Shown one piece after another: positions 7,905 to 18,200 of a stretch of 64,000 nucleotides of DNA. The notes beneath the pieces are model-generated. The model searched no databases. It was not told where the DNA came from and saw nothing but the letters and a program-made list of their open reading frames with translations. Source of the DNA: Acanthosoma haemorrhoidale. Lineage: Eukaryota; Arthropoda; Insecta; Hemiptera; Acanthosomatidae. Made by a program: the position numbers and the translations under genes. Position 1 is the stretch's first letter. Every line of letters begins with the position of its first letter. Location: contig CAKNEZ010000012.1 of assembly GCA_930367205.1 (NCBI GenBank), positions 124,001 to 188,000 of the forward strand, written 5' to 3'.

Positions 7905-8429
7905 ATGTCCACTAACAAGTTCGGATCTCACATTCAGAAAAAACAACACCACCGACTTAAAAAAATAGAAGAAAAATTGAATCTTTTGAAGGGAGAAGCG
8001 AGATTTCAATTACTTCTCAAGGACTCTAATACCCTAGATGTAGGAAAAAGACGGATCGTTAATATAGCAACAGGTATAGCGGGGAATGATGTGCCCAGTA
8101 AATTTTATGTCGATACACTCGCAGTGTATTATACAGATTTAAAAAATTGGCCTGGGAGCTGGATTAACGGTAATCGTAAGCGACTAGTAAATTTTTCAGA
8201 TCCAGTTGATGACAAAGACTTGTCAACTCGAGGATTCGTCGAAAAAACAGCACTTTGTATTCCCAAAAACAAATTTGGTGAAATAATTCACAATAAATAC
8301 GATGCTAAATCCAGAACGATTTCAAACGTATCAGATCCTAAAGAGAAACAGGATGTTGTTACTTTGGACTACGCTCTGAAAAATTTTGTATCTAAGGATG
8401 GAAGGAGTAAAGGAAGCGATAGTAACTGA
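7905..8429 (+). CDS. Fiber-like protein with three tail-fibre-type repeats
   Basis: I chose the ATG at 7905; a longer frame from 7881 would need TTG. After a basic coiled-coil-like helix (residues about 14-40) come three degenerate repeats of about 24 residues, at 49-73, 93-116 and 137-161. Each follows the pattern R-x-I/V-x-N-x-(A/S)-(T/D)-(G/P)...D-V/L-x-(S/T)-x-x-(Y/F)-(V/A), with cores such as VNIATGIAGNDVPSKFYVD and VNFSDPVDDKDLSTRGFVE. That layout is the one seen in many phage tail-fibre stalks. The likely role is a virion spike or fiber; this is inference from repeat form. The 3' end overlaps the integrase frame by 32 bp. Confidence 0.55.
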   Translation: MSTNKFGSHIQKKQHHRLKKIEEKLNLLKGEARFQLLLKDSNTLDVGKRRIVNIATGIAGNDVPSKFYVDTLAVYYTDLKNWPGSWINGNRKRLVNFSDPVDDKDLSTRGFVEKTALCIPKNKFGEIIHNKYDAKSRTISNVSDPKEKQDVVTLDYALKNFVSKDGRSKGSDSN

Positions 8430-9327
8430 ACTACATAAACCGACTCGTAAAAATTATCCCAGGAGGAAAACAATCTTAAAAGGAATCGATGATTTATGGC
8501 AAATAGATTTGGTAGAAGTTCAACCGTTAGCAAGATTCAATAGAGGTTTCAAATACCTATTAACTGTCATCGATTGCTTTTCGAAATACGCTTGGGCAGA
8601 ACCGGTAAAAAACAAAACTGGACAATCCGTATCAACAGCTTTGAATAACATTTTCAAAAAAAGTTTGAGAAATCCGAAAAATATTCAAAGCGATAACGGA
8701 AAAGAGTTTTATAATTCATTTTTTCAAAACCTCATGACGAAAAGAGCTATTAATCACTACAGCACGTTCACTACAAAAAAAGCTGCTATAGTCGAGCGAT
8801 TCAATCGTACTCTCAAAACAATGATGTGGCGTGCCTTTAGTCTCCGAGGGAGTTACAAATACCTAGATATCTTACCGAAGATTTTAGAAAAGTACAATCA
8901 TTCTGTTCACAGGACTACTGGTTATAAACCAATTGACGTCAAGTCTTCACAAGATGAGCAAATAATTACAGATAAATTATATTCGCCGACTACTAGAGGA
9001 GTAAATAATAAACACAAATACAAAGTCGGCGACTTTGTGAGAATATCAAAGTTCAAAAGTATTTTTGCGAAAGGTTACACTCCTAATTGGTCTGCAGAGA
9101 TATTTAAAATTGTCAAGATTAATAAAACAAGGCCTACCACTTACATTCTTGAAGACATGAAAGGTCAACCTATTTTAGGATCCTTTTACGAACCAGAGAT
9201 AAACAAAACAAAACATCCTAACGTTTATTTAGTAGAAAAAGTATTAAAAAAGAAAGGAAATAAATTATATATCAAATGGTTGGGCTTAAATGAAAAAACT
9301 TGGATTCATAAAAACGATGTACTTTAG
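8398..9327 (+). CDS. Retrovirus-like (rve, DDE) integrase with C-terminal chromodomain
   Basis: The first in-frame ATG is at 8398, inside the end of the fiber-like gene. Catalytic residues are D37 (LWQIDLVEV), D99 (IQSDNGKEF) and E133 (AAIVERFNRTL), a D-D-x33-E arrangement matching Polinton integrases. No N-terminal HHCC zinc finger is present, so either it is absent or an upstream exon is missing. A C-terminal domain with KVGDFVRISK is followed by a chromodomain (KVLKKKGNKLYIKWLGLNEKTW). The frame stops at 9327, but a +1 frame continues with EELTKIYP, so a small frameshift may have trimmed the end. The enzyme would insert the element into host DNA. Confidence 0.85.
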   Translation: MEGVKEAIVTELHKPTRKNYPRRKTILKGIDDLWQIDLVEVQPLARFNRGFKYLLTVIDCFSKYAWAEPVKNKTGQSVSTALNNIFKKSLRNPKNIQSDNGKEFYNSFFQNLMTKRAINHYSTFTTKKAAIVERFNRTLKTMMWRAFSLRGSYKYLDILPKILEKYNHSVHRTTGYKPIDVKSSQDEQIITDKLYSPTTRGVNNKHKYKVGDFVRISKFKSIFAKGYTPNWSAEIFKIVKINKTRPTTYILEDMKGQPILGSFYEPEINKTKHPNVYLVEKVLKKKGNKLYIKWLGLNEKTWIHKNDVL

Positions 9328-9337
9328 AAGAATTAAC

Positions 9338-9771
9338 AAAAATATATCCGATAGCAAATAGTGGACCGATCGAGTATGGCGTGGAAAAATTTTATAAGTG
9401 TTATGGGTATAATTTTTCTTATTTAATTGTTTTATTAATAATTTTTTTGATAAATTAACTTTGTGCTTATTAATAATAGGTGGTGTAATAGACCCCGATT
9501 ACAGAGGCACCATTAAAGTTATTTTATGTAATCATCACAAAGAAGATTACCACATTAAAAGAGGGAACAAAATCGCTCAACTTATTTTGGAAAAATGCAA
9601 CTTACACATCCCAGCACTTCATATAGACTTCAACGAAGAACTACCTCCAGACCTCGATGTCGTATTTAACCAGCCAAATAATGAAAGAAACGAAGGAGGA
9701 TTCGGATCGACAGGAAAATAAAAAAATATTTGTTTTATATTTGTAGAAATAAAAATATATCGGATAGCAAA
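9338..9771. repeat. 21-bp direct repeats bracketing the dUTPase segment
   Basis: The 21-bp sequence at 9338-9358 recurs at 9751-9771 with 20 of 21 identities (c versus g at the twelfth base). The core is TATATC(C/G)GATAGCAAA. The 392 bp between them contain the dUTPase fragment. The pair could be remnants of an insertion duplication, a recombination scar or chance in AT-rich DNA; the GATAGCAAA end makes chance less likely. Confidence 0.6.
9461..9721 (+). pseudogene. dUTPase C-terminal part (motifs 3-5 only)
   Basis: The frame encodes dUTPase motif 3 (GGVIDPDYRGTI), motif 4 (GNKIAQLILEKC) and the C-terminal motif 5 (NERNEGGFGSTG) that closes over the nucleotide. Motifs 1 and 2 are not found upstream within the window, and there is no ATG. 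A TTATTAATAATAG sequence ending at 9479 would serve as a splice acceptor, so this may be a last exon whose partners are lost or lie elsewhere, or simply a truncated gene. dUTPases hydrolyse dUTP and are carried by several DNA viruses and retroelements. Being downstream of the integrase, it may belong to the viral block. Confidence 0.75.
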
Positions 9772-9917
9772 ACATTTTATCTTCTTTTTTTATGTTTTAT
9801 TTCAATTAATCTACATCTTAGCATTGTTACGTAACTCTATCATTAAACGAGAATCTGCATCGAGATCAAGGTTAGCAAGCGATGGAGAGGGAGTGAGAAT
9901 GAGAGGGGGGACCAGGC

Positions 9918-9925
9918 TATAAAAG
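9918..9925 (+). promoter_or_regulatory. TATA box
   Basis: TATAAAAG sits in a local GC-rich island within AT-rich DNA, preceded by a purine-rich GAGAGGGGGG stretch. It would direct transcription to the right, where only AT-rich repeats and a truncated BEL/Pao gag are seen. It could be part of an LTR (a TGTTACGTAACT sequence starts near 9826) or of the viral terminus; I cannot decide. Confidence 0.35.
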
Positions 9926-9964
9926 CGGGGTACCATCAGGACGGCATGGTGCTTGGTGCCTCAA

Positions 9965-10280
9965 AACTAATATATGATTAAGAAATCTAAATCAAAAACT
10001 TTAATAATATCCTATAAATAAGAAATCTGAATCAAAAACTTAAGTAATATCATTAACTTATCTTATCTAATAATATCCTATAAATAAGAAATCTGTATCA
10101 AAAACAATATCATTAACTTATCTTATCTCAAACTAATCTATGAATAAGAAATCTAAATCAAAAACTTAAATAATATTCTATAAATAAGAAATCTTAAACA
10201 ATCCTATACATAGGAAAATATCAAACCTTAAGAAATCTCAAACTAACCTATGAATAAGATATCTTAAACTTACTCCTATA
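9965..10280. repeat. Imperfect AT-rich tandem repeats
   Basis: About 315 bp consist of degenerate units built on ATAAGAAATCT, AATCAAAAACTTA and AATATCCTATAA, with unit lengths of roughly 40-55 bp and about six recognisable repeats. No frame is open. It separates the viral block from the retroelement debris to the right. Confidence 0.7.
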
Positions 10281-10328
10281 ATAGAATGGCCGTGTTCTGG
10301 CGCGAAGCGCCAGAACCGGCCATTCTAT
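10281..10328. repeat. GC-rich 22-bp hairpin with 3-nt loop
   Basis: Bases 10281-10303 pair with 10307-10328 across a GAA loop; the only irregularity is one bulged T at 10293. The stem contains TTCTGGCGC / GCGCCAGAA and ends in ATAGAATGGCC / GGCCATTCTAT. It stands at the border of AT-rich repeats and the truncated BEL/Pao gag. A role as transposon end, cruciform or transcription terminator is possible but unproven. Confidence 0.75.
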
Positions 10329-11098
10329 ACTACTTATTTGTAAACACCTACCAGTAGCGGAAAATTACCCAGTGATTTGGGACGCGTTACAGAAACGTTA
10401 CAATGACCCTAGAGCTCAAGCAGATACCTATTTAGAGCAAATTTTTGAATTCAAACCATTAAAGTCAGAATCAAGGTGGAGTTTAAGCTCAGTATTGGAT
10501 AAATTTTGTGGGCCCATAACAGCCCTTAAAAGATTAAACACCGGAAATTGGGCTAATTCGATATTTTTAAATCGTGATTTGAAAATTTTAGACCCCATTT
10601 CCCGTCGGGCGTTCGAAGCCGCGGTTTGCGAAAAGGATATTCCTACTTATGAGGATTTCGTAACTTTCGTCGAAAGACAAATTAAAACCCTTCCTTGGGA
10701 ATATAACTCATCAACGACCAGATCGGAAAAACCGATAAAGGATTGCAGACCAAAGGTTTTCGTTGCTCAGTTGGGAGGAAGTACTAGCGATGGTTTTGAT
10801 AAAACTACAAATTGCTTGAAATGCAATCAAAGATCTCATAAGTTAGTTGATTGTAAAGGATTTTTAAAAATGACTCCTTGGGATAGGTTTCGTTTTATTA
10901 AACAAAAGGCATGTAGTTTAAAGTGTTTTTCTTCTAACCATTTAGCGCCTAATTGTAAAAAATTGTCCATGTTCGCAATGTAATAAGCCCCATCATTCCC
11001 TGTTACATTTTGAGTTTTCAAAGAATCCCTCATACCGTGTAAATTCGGGTGCGGAAGGTCAGCAGAATAACAGTTACTTGAAGCGACAAAAAGCTTAG
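10329..11098 (+). pseudogene. BEL/Pao retrotransposon gag fragment
   Basis: The frame is open from the hairpin and reads through HLPVAENYPVIWDALQKRYND, a capsid-type region of Pao gag (DUF1759-like), to a zinc-binding region with CLKCNQRSHKLVDC and CFSSNHLAPNC. A stop at about 10981 follows a 1-base frameshift near 10955-10965; another frame then continues with NKPHHSLLHFE, the normal continuation in this family. The 5' part of gag, pol and LTRs are missing. It is a decayed remnant. Confidence 0.8.
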
Positions 11099-11985
11099 TA
11101 ATTTTTTTTTATTAGCTGCTCAAGGTAATAAATTTAAAATAACACTATTATTTACGTCTTTTTCTTAATATCTGCTAACATATTTTTTATCTTTGATGAA
11201 ATATAGTAAGTCCAAAAATGAGCAAGTCTCCAGATAATCTGATAAATTGTTAATATCATCTGACAGTAATTAATAATAAATAAATATCCTTGCAAGGGCA
11301 AACCATATAAAATACGTCTTAAAATAATTTTGAATTAAACTAAATAGTTGTATACATTTAATGAAGCTAAGCTGCTACATAATCTTTCTGAAAAAGAAGC
11401 TTTTCTTCTTTGCCTCTGGATTGGAAAAACTAAATTAAATAAGACAGTTAATTTTAAGTCAAAAACAAAAGCAAAACAAAAAGAGGGAGACAAACGTTCA
11501 CATTTAAAGAAAATCTGACAATAATGTATATTGTTGTTAGGGCATAATTTAATTATAATAAAATATAACACACTAAATTATTATACTAAAAATTCATATT
11601 AATTAATTAAAGTTAATTATATTAAAAAATTAAGTAATTATGAATTGAGAAAAAAATAAATTATTTAAATCAGTATAACAGTGGACACTTTTTTTTTTTT
11701 TTTTTAGTAGCCCCTATAAACTTACAGATAATTATAGATCCTCAGGCGAATCTATTTACAAATTATTTTTGTATTTCCTGTAGCATCGCTACATCATATA
11801 CGGGTTTTGGTATTTTATCAAAACCATATAATGAATAAACAAGTATAATGATAATGATAATACATTATACTTTACTGGACTGAACTGACTAATAAAGGTG
11901 ATAGGGCTTACCTTTTTGATCAACCTTAAAACTAACTTACTAATTACTATACTAATTATTAACCTAATTTTTCCCCGACAGTCTG
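11099..11985. other. AT-rich spacer without recognisable gene
   Basis: I see only short, low-complexity frames, a T18 run at about 11688-11705 and a CAGTGGACACT motif near 11682 that recurs near 12415. No RNA gene, repeat family or coding motif is recognised. Confidence 0.5.
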
Positions 11986-12337
11986 TTACCATCGATGCAG
12001 GAGGGGTGGTGGGGCCATAGTGTTAAACACTGGGTTTGTCAGGTGCTGCAACGAGTCAAAAAACTTAATGTGTCTCCGGCGGATGAACTCACCCACCGAC
12101 GGCACACCAAGCAACGGGTGCAGGTCAGCGTTCTTCAACCTCTTGAAAGAGGTATGTCGGACCACTTTTCGCATGATTCCATTCTGGAAGTGTGGGAGAC
12201 AATTGGCTGTATTGTCAGTCAAGTGGGTAAATAGCGGGGCACCGTACAGCAGAGCTGGCCGGAGGACACATTTATATATCATCAATTTAAGACGAAGCGA
12301 CAGGCTAGGTGAAGTTAGCAAGTGCGATAGCCGGTAA
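11986..12337 (-). pseudogene. Jockey-type LINE reverse transcriptase, 3' fragment
   Basis: The minus-strand frame encodes SLRLKLMIYKCVLRPALLYGAPLF and FIRRRHIKFFDSL, the C-terminal region of the same ORF2 family found at 24.6, 35.5 and 63.4 kb in this window. It begins in mid-protein at about 12337 and ends near the HRW terminus. Only about 350 bp remain; it is an old truncated copy in the opposite orientation to its relatives. Confidence 0.8.
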
Positions 12338-13039
12338 GACCATTGTCGTACTTTTTATATTTTATTACTAATGAAGAAGAAATGGAGATGCCTATCCAGT
12401 TTTTTACCCAAATACAGTGGACACTATTAATGTGCGGTCTTTAAGTAGCGAAGCAAGCTCCGTATATTCATCAGGTAAGACTTTCCTTATTCATTTGGTT
12501 ATGCTCAACTTCATGATTAAAGCTAACATATTTTCTTTGTTCAATATGACCGTGATTTTGATAATTTTGAATTGAACTACATAGTTGTATATATTTAAAT
12601 GAAGTTATCCAGCTACATAATCATTCTGAGAAATAAGCTTTTCTTCTTTGCCAATAAATCTTTGGATTTAAAAAACTAAATCAAATCAGGCAATTAATTT
12701 TTAAATTTCAGAAACAAAACATTCAGTCATTCTGCATTGCTCAGCTAGTCAAACATAGAAAATAGCGTCGTTTGAGAGGGAAAAAGCTCTACTTACCATA
12801 CCTACCGAATAGGTTCTTCTACATAGAGGAAAAACTTGTAAGAATTTCCCTGACAAAAAAGGATCCTCCTGTCTTTCCTTCGACGTTTGATTTCAAATCT
12901 GAGAGCTTTCAAAAAATCCCCGGTCTCATCATTGAATAATATCTCAATCCCGTAAAAAATATAGATGATGAATTAATTAATTTGTCTAAACCTCCCTTGT
13001 CATTTTTCTTAAACCATCAATAAGCACACTCGGTGTCCT
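12338..13039. other. Unassigned AT-rich sequence
   Basis: No open frame of note, RNA gene or repeat family is recognised in this 700-bp stretch. It leads into repeat Q. Confidence 0.5.
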
Positions 13040-13526
13040 CATGTAACCGATTAAGAAATACAATCGTTCATTTTAATTTAATTTTAATTTTATTTAATCG
13101 AGTTTTAGACTATTTCGCCACGGTTAAAGTGTTCCAACATCATTTATTGTTTGTGTGCGAAAAAAATCAACCGTCAATATATGGAGAGGCGTCATAAAAC
13201 ACAATCTTAATATTAAACCATACATCTACAAGTTTCCTTTCATTGGGCTTATCCAAGTACATGCCGATTAGGTAGAATGCGGCTAAATACAAATACATTT
13301 TGATCGTAGAGACAACAAAAGTATACATTTTAATTTAAATGGAAATAAATTAGAATTACCATGCGATTGTTGTCCAAACAAAAATTAGCACACGTTTAAA
13401 AATATCATTTTCTCCAATCATAAATAGAGCTATACTAGCAAAAAAGTAGTCTAGAGCAGAGTATGTCAAAACGTTGGACATTAATAAATTTATGCAGTGG
13501 TTAGTTAATAACTCCTTTTATCAACC
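13040..13526. repeat. Repeat Q, copy 1
   Basis: This 487-bp AT-rich sequence matches 25347-25832 in the same orientation with only scattered differences, from CATGTAACCGATTAAG to TTTTATCAACC. It is non-coding. In copy 1 it abuts Ty3 leader DNA; in copy 2 it abuts a 480-bp segment with a unique ORF. Confidence 0.9.
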
Positions 13527-14211
13527 TAAGCCGACTGTAACAAAACAGCGTTGAGTATGTACCATTCCGAGAGATTAGATTACCAGCACCGACTGGTATC
13601 TGCACTTCCTAGACGGCTGGAAGAGGATAAACGCGTGCCTTTGACATCAGCATTGAAACAATAAAAAAAATAAGAACACATGTTGTAACAAAACGAGGAA
13701 GGTTATCTCGTAGGTGTGTAAGCTTCGATTGAAGATACGGAGATACCTGTGAGAAATAGTGAGTGTTCTAAAGGAGGAAACATAGACGGATCTTAGGAAA
13801 GGACTGTATTAAAGGTAACTCAAGCAAATTCACTTGGTGTGGGGGACATTAATCCCCATGGGAGCTTAGGACATTCAATTATTATATCAATATACAATGA
13901 GCATTATGTGTTATAGAAATTGTTTAAAATGAGTTATTAACTTTAATAAATCAGTAGTTTTGGCGTAGAAAAAGGAGTTTATGTATCGTTTTTATTTGTA
14001 TATTTCCCAACCAATTCACCCGGTTATAAATTGGTGCAGGCTAGCTGATAAGTCTTCCATAATTCTTTCCAGGTTCCTAACTTCCCGTTCCCTGATTTCT
14101 CAACCTCTTCCAAAGGAAAATTTCCTATTTCCCGGGAGGCATGGGGGTGTTACAGTTGTGTCAGGTGTGGGGTGGTTGCAATAAAACCACAAATTAAATT
14201 TACGCTCCAAA
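13527..14211 (+). other. Probable 5' LTR/leader region of Ty3 element 1
   Basis: TGTAAC at 13538 is a typical LTR start, and TGGTGCAGGCTAGC at about 14031 is a possible primer-binding site (TGG start), just before gag. I cannot define the LTR end, because the 3' LTR that would confirm it is not in the window. The segment has no coding frame worth calling. Confidence 0.35.
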
Positions 14212-15283
14212 ATGGCTACAGAAGAGTTAAAAAGGAAGCTGGAAGAGACGTTGGTTAGGAATGACAAATTTAAATTAAAAGAGGCCGAGCTTCAACAAAA
14301 GATTGAAGAGCTGCAGGCTCAGCTGGCGAGTGAAACGAAACCGGTCATTAAACCGAATCGAAAGGACCTATCCTGGCAGTCTTTAGCTAAGCCTTGGAGG
14401 GGGGGGCGAGGCCACAGCCAGGCCGGTGGAGGAGTTTTTAGAATACCTGGTGGAAGTAGCGGATTGCGGATCATGGGATGATGTAGATAGAGTACGGATA
14501 TGCCGGTTAAAGCTACAGGGCCAAGCGGCTACGTTCGTCCGAGGTACGGAGGAACTAAAAGGGGGGGTGACGTTCGGGGATCTCTGCAAAGCCTTAAAAG
14601 AGCAATTTGGTGACCCCAACACGTTCGAGTATTATGAAAGGGTGTTGCAAGACTTGAGCCAACATTCTAAGGAGAAAATACAGGAGTTCGCAGACAGATG
14701 CATTGTGGTGGGCGGAAAAATGAGCAGACCGGCCCTGAGTGTGGAAGAAAAGGTATGGTGGACAAATGAGGTGGACCGAAAGGAATTAGGGACGTTCAAA
14801 CGGGGTCTGCTGGGGGAAGTTGGCAAACAAGTCGTGTTCGGCCGGCCAAGGACGTTAAAGGAAGCTGTGCGAATGGCTTTAGAGTTAGAACAAGCTCTGC
14901 AAGAGCATCAGGGAGGGAAGCAGGTATATGTGGTATGGGAACCAGAGGTGGATTCAGCAGGAAAGCAACGAGAAGCGCAAAGCCCGGCGTGTGTATGCGC
15001 GGCGTACCGACAGCCAAATAACCGAGGAAGAGAAGGCGAGACACAACTGACATTGGCAGAAATACAATGCTATCGTTGTGCCAAAAAGGGGCACATAGCA
15101 AGGAATTGTCCTGGCCAACGAAGCCTGCCTCCAAAGACTGGACGAAGGCCGGACGGCCCTAGGGTTTGCTACTGTTGTGGGCAACCAGGCCACTACTCGT
15201 CCCATTGCAAATCTCCCGCTATGAAAGAGAGTGACCCAAAAGGCCTAGGTCCTTCCCAAAAACCCGGGACGGACCGTTGTTGA
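14212..15283 (+). pseudogene. gag: Ty3 element 1 gag, frameshifted
   Basis: Translation starts at ATG 14212 with a coiled-coil segment (EELKRKLEETLVRND to ELQAQL). After about 65 codons the frame is lost at a run of eight G (14399-14406), and gag continues one frame over as EEFLEYLVEVADCGSWDD, the capsid region with WDD and FGDPNTFEYY. Two CCHC zinc knuckles follow, CYRCAKKGHIARNC and CYCCGQPGHYSSHC, which bind RNA during packaging. The frame ends at 15283 and overlaps pol by 49 nt. The G-run indel may be a true lesion or a sequencing error. Confidence 0.85.
15235..15241 (+). promoter_or_regulatory. Predicted -1 ribosomal frameshift slippery site (gag to pol)
   Basis: The heptamer CCCAAAA lies in gag phase as C CCA AAA, the X-XXY-YYZ form. 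The pol frame (-1 relative to gag) opens at exactly this point, directly after its own TGA at 15232-15234, and gag stops 40 nt later at 15283. A -1 slip here joins gag to pol in the observed phase. A GC-rich stretch follows and could form the stimulatory structure. Confidence 0.7.
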
Positions 15284-18200
15284 ACAACGAGGGTGGCCAG
15301 TGGCTATTGCCGACTATAACGCGGCAAGGGGGAGACGGGTTGAGTCTGGAAATAGAATTATCGGGGTGGATACGGCGGTTGCTAGTCGACACGGGAGCCC
15401 AGATTTCCGTACTCAAGGAGGCAATACCGGATGTGAGGATAGCACAATCGGAAGTAAGGGCCAGAGGGGTGACCGGTCAGTCTCTACAGATATTGGGCGA
15501 ACAACAGCTAACGTGCCGGGTAGAGTATCAGGAAATAGAGCATAGCTTCACAATCGCTGCCTTGGATACATCCTTCGATGGGCTACTAGGGCTAGACTTG
15601 ATGAAGAAACTAGCGATACAATTAAATACAGAGACTGGGGCGGTACGGATCGGTAAACGAGTGAAAGTTAGGTGCGTAGGCCACGAGCGAACGGAGGCGC
15701 AGGGTGTTACGCAGAAAGCAGACCCTCAGGCAGAGATCATAATCTCAAGGGAGAACGCTGATAGTAAAAATAGGGAAGAAGAAGGCGACGGAGAAGGGCG
15801 AAGCACTCCCAAGCGACGAAAAGGGAGACCGAACCGAAGGAAAGAGTACCGGAGGGACCAAGGACTGACGGAGCGAGAGCCGGATCCGGGAGAGCCAGGG
15901 GAATGCCAAGTAAAAGCCGCGAAAAGATATGTGATTCCGAAGTACGCGGAAGCAATTGTAGCAGGGGTAGTGGACTTGGTAGATGATGAAGAAGTGATCA
16001 TAGAACCCGAGGTTCAACCACAAAAGGGACTGAGAACCGGCAGAGTAGTGGACAGAGTGAGCGACGGAAGAGTGAAAATTAGAGTAGTGAATCTAGCAGG
16101 GGAGCGAATTGTAATTGACCGGGGGCAAACGCTAGGAATGGCAACGAGGGCTCAGGTAAACGACCAGGTTGGGACGGTGGTAGGAGCAGTAAAGCAACAG
16201 CAGGGGGAAGCCCATGAGAAGCGTAATTGGGACAAGGAACTCGGCCACTTGCAGCCATGCGACCAAGAGATGATCAAGGAAGTGCTTAACCAGTATAGGG
16301 CACTGTTCGATCCGCCGGACGAGAGAGGATGCACCCTGGGAGTGGAACACACGATCGAGACAGGCGAGGCAGTGCCGGTGGCCAAAAGACCATACCCGGT
16401 ACCCTTCCACCAGAGGCCAGTTGTGAAACAGCATATACAGGAAATGCTGGACAACGGCGTGATCCAACCATCGTCCAGCCCGTGGTCGGCACCCTTTGTA
16501 CTGGTCAAGAAGAAATCAGAAAACGGGGAAACCAAGTTTCGGTTTTGCACTGATTTTTGGGGTCTTAACGCGGTCACCAAGGTGGAAGTGTGCCCGCTAC
16601 CACTAATCCAGGAGACGTTGAAACAGTTGGGGAGGAGTCGTTATTTCACGACTATCGACTTAGCCAGTGGGTACCACCAGATATCTGTAGCAGAGAAAGA
16701 CCAGGAAAAAACGGCATTCACTACTGGCGATGGCCATTATGAATATAGAAGGATGGCCTTTGGGCTGGCGGGGGCGCCCACGACCTTTCAGAAGCTGATG
16801 GATTGCCTGTTAAGCAGGATAAAGGGAGTGGAATGCTATGTGTATCTCGACGATGTAATCGTGTACAGCGCGACAATCGAGGAGCAGGCACAGAGGATCG
16901 GGAACGTGTTAAGGAAATTACAAGAGGCAAACTTAAAAATTAACCGAGAAAAGTGTCGATTTGTGCGAAAGGAAGTTGCCTACCTGGGCCACGTAGTAAG
17001 CGAGGACGGAGTAAGGACGGACCCGGCAAAGGTAGAGGCCGTGAAGAGTTATCCCAGACCAACGAATGTGAAGGAGGTAAGATCGTTCCTTGGGCTGGCG
17101 GTGTATTACCGACGGTTTGTGGATAAGTTCGCAGAGATTGCGCAACCAATTATGGTACTCACTAAAAAGAATGTCACATACAAGTGGACGCAAGAAGCGG
17201 AAGATGCGTTCAACGAATTGAAGACGAACTTAATGTCAGATCGTGTCCGGATATACCCGGACTTTCGGGATCCACTCATCTTAGCAACCGACGCTTCCTC
17301 GATCGCCCTTGGAGCAGTGCTGTCGCAGGTCCACGACGGGGTAGAAAGACCGATATGTTACGCCAGCCGACAGTTGAGAGGACCGGAAAGGAACTACTCA
17401 GCCACGGAACTGGAGTTATTGGCGGTGATATGGGCCACCCGACAGTTCAGGTGTTATCTACTGGGACGAGAGTTCAAGTTAATAACAGATCACTCGGCCC
17501 TGAAATGGATGTTGAGCTTAAGAGAAACCTCATACAGGTTGATGCGGTGGACCTTGAGACTCCAAGAGTTTAACTACGAGGTAGAAAATAAGGCGGGTAA
17601 AAAGCATACCAATGCAGATGCCTTGAGTAGGGCGGTACGAGGTGTAAGGATGAGGACCCCGGGTTTCAGCGAGGTACTATTGCGGGCAGCGCAACAAAAG
17701 GACGCCTGGTGCAAGGCCGTTGCACAACAGCCAGACCAGGGGACCAAAGATGCGAGGGGGATGTTATACAGGACCAACGGCAGCCCCGACGTGGGAACTT
17801 GGAAGTTGGCTGTACCGGAGGAGTTAAGAGAAGCCGTAATGCGGCAGTGACATGAGGCCCGGTGGGCTGGACATCCGGGTATTGAGAGAACGACGTTGTT
17901 GGTAAAGGAGGGATTTTACTGGCCAAACATAAATACGGATACGGAGTTCGTAACCCAGTGTGACAGCTGCCAGCGAAGGAAGTCTCCAACGGGCTTGAAA
18001 GTTCCACTGGAAGCTCCTTTCTTCCCTACCCGACCATTCGAGCAAATCTCGATGGATATTGTTGGTCCCCTACCAAGAAGCGGACGCGGGTATAAATACA
18101 TGCTAACCATGATCAATAATTTCACTAGGTATGCCGAGGCCATTCCCCTGAAAGAGATTACGGCAGAAGAAACGGCCAGGGCTTTCGTGGAAGGAGTAGT

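Noticed and set aside
1..9771. Terminal inverted repeats of the Polinton inside the window
   Set aside because: Comparing the first 220 bp with the reverse complement of 9.3-10.3 kb by eye gave no match; the left end is likely outside the window.
11682..12425. Tc1/mariner-type ends at the two CAGTGGACACT motifs
   Set aside because: The motifs are direct rather than inverted, and no transposase lies between them.
17848..17850. Programmed stop between RNase H and integrase in Ty3 element 1
   Set aside because: TGA followed by CAT inside the integrase zinc finger; no known readthrough context and no reason for a regulated stop there.
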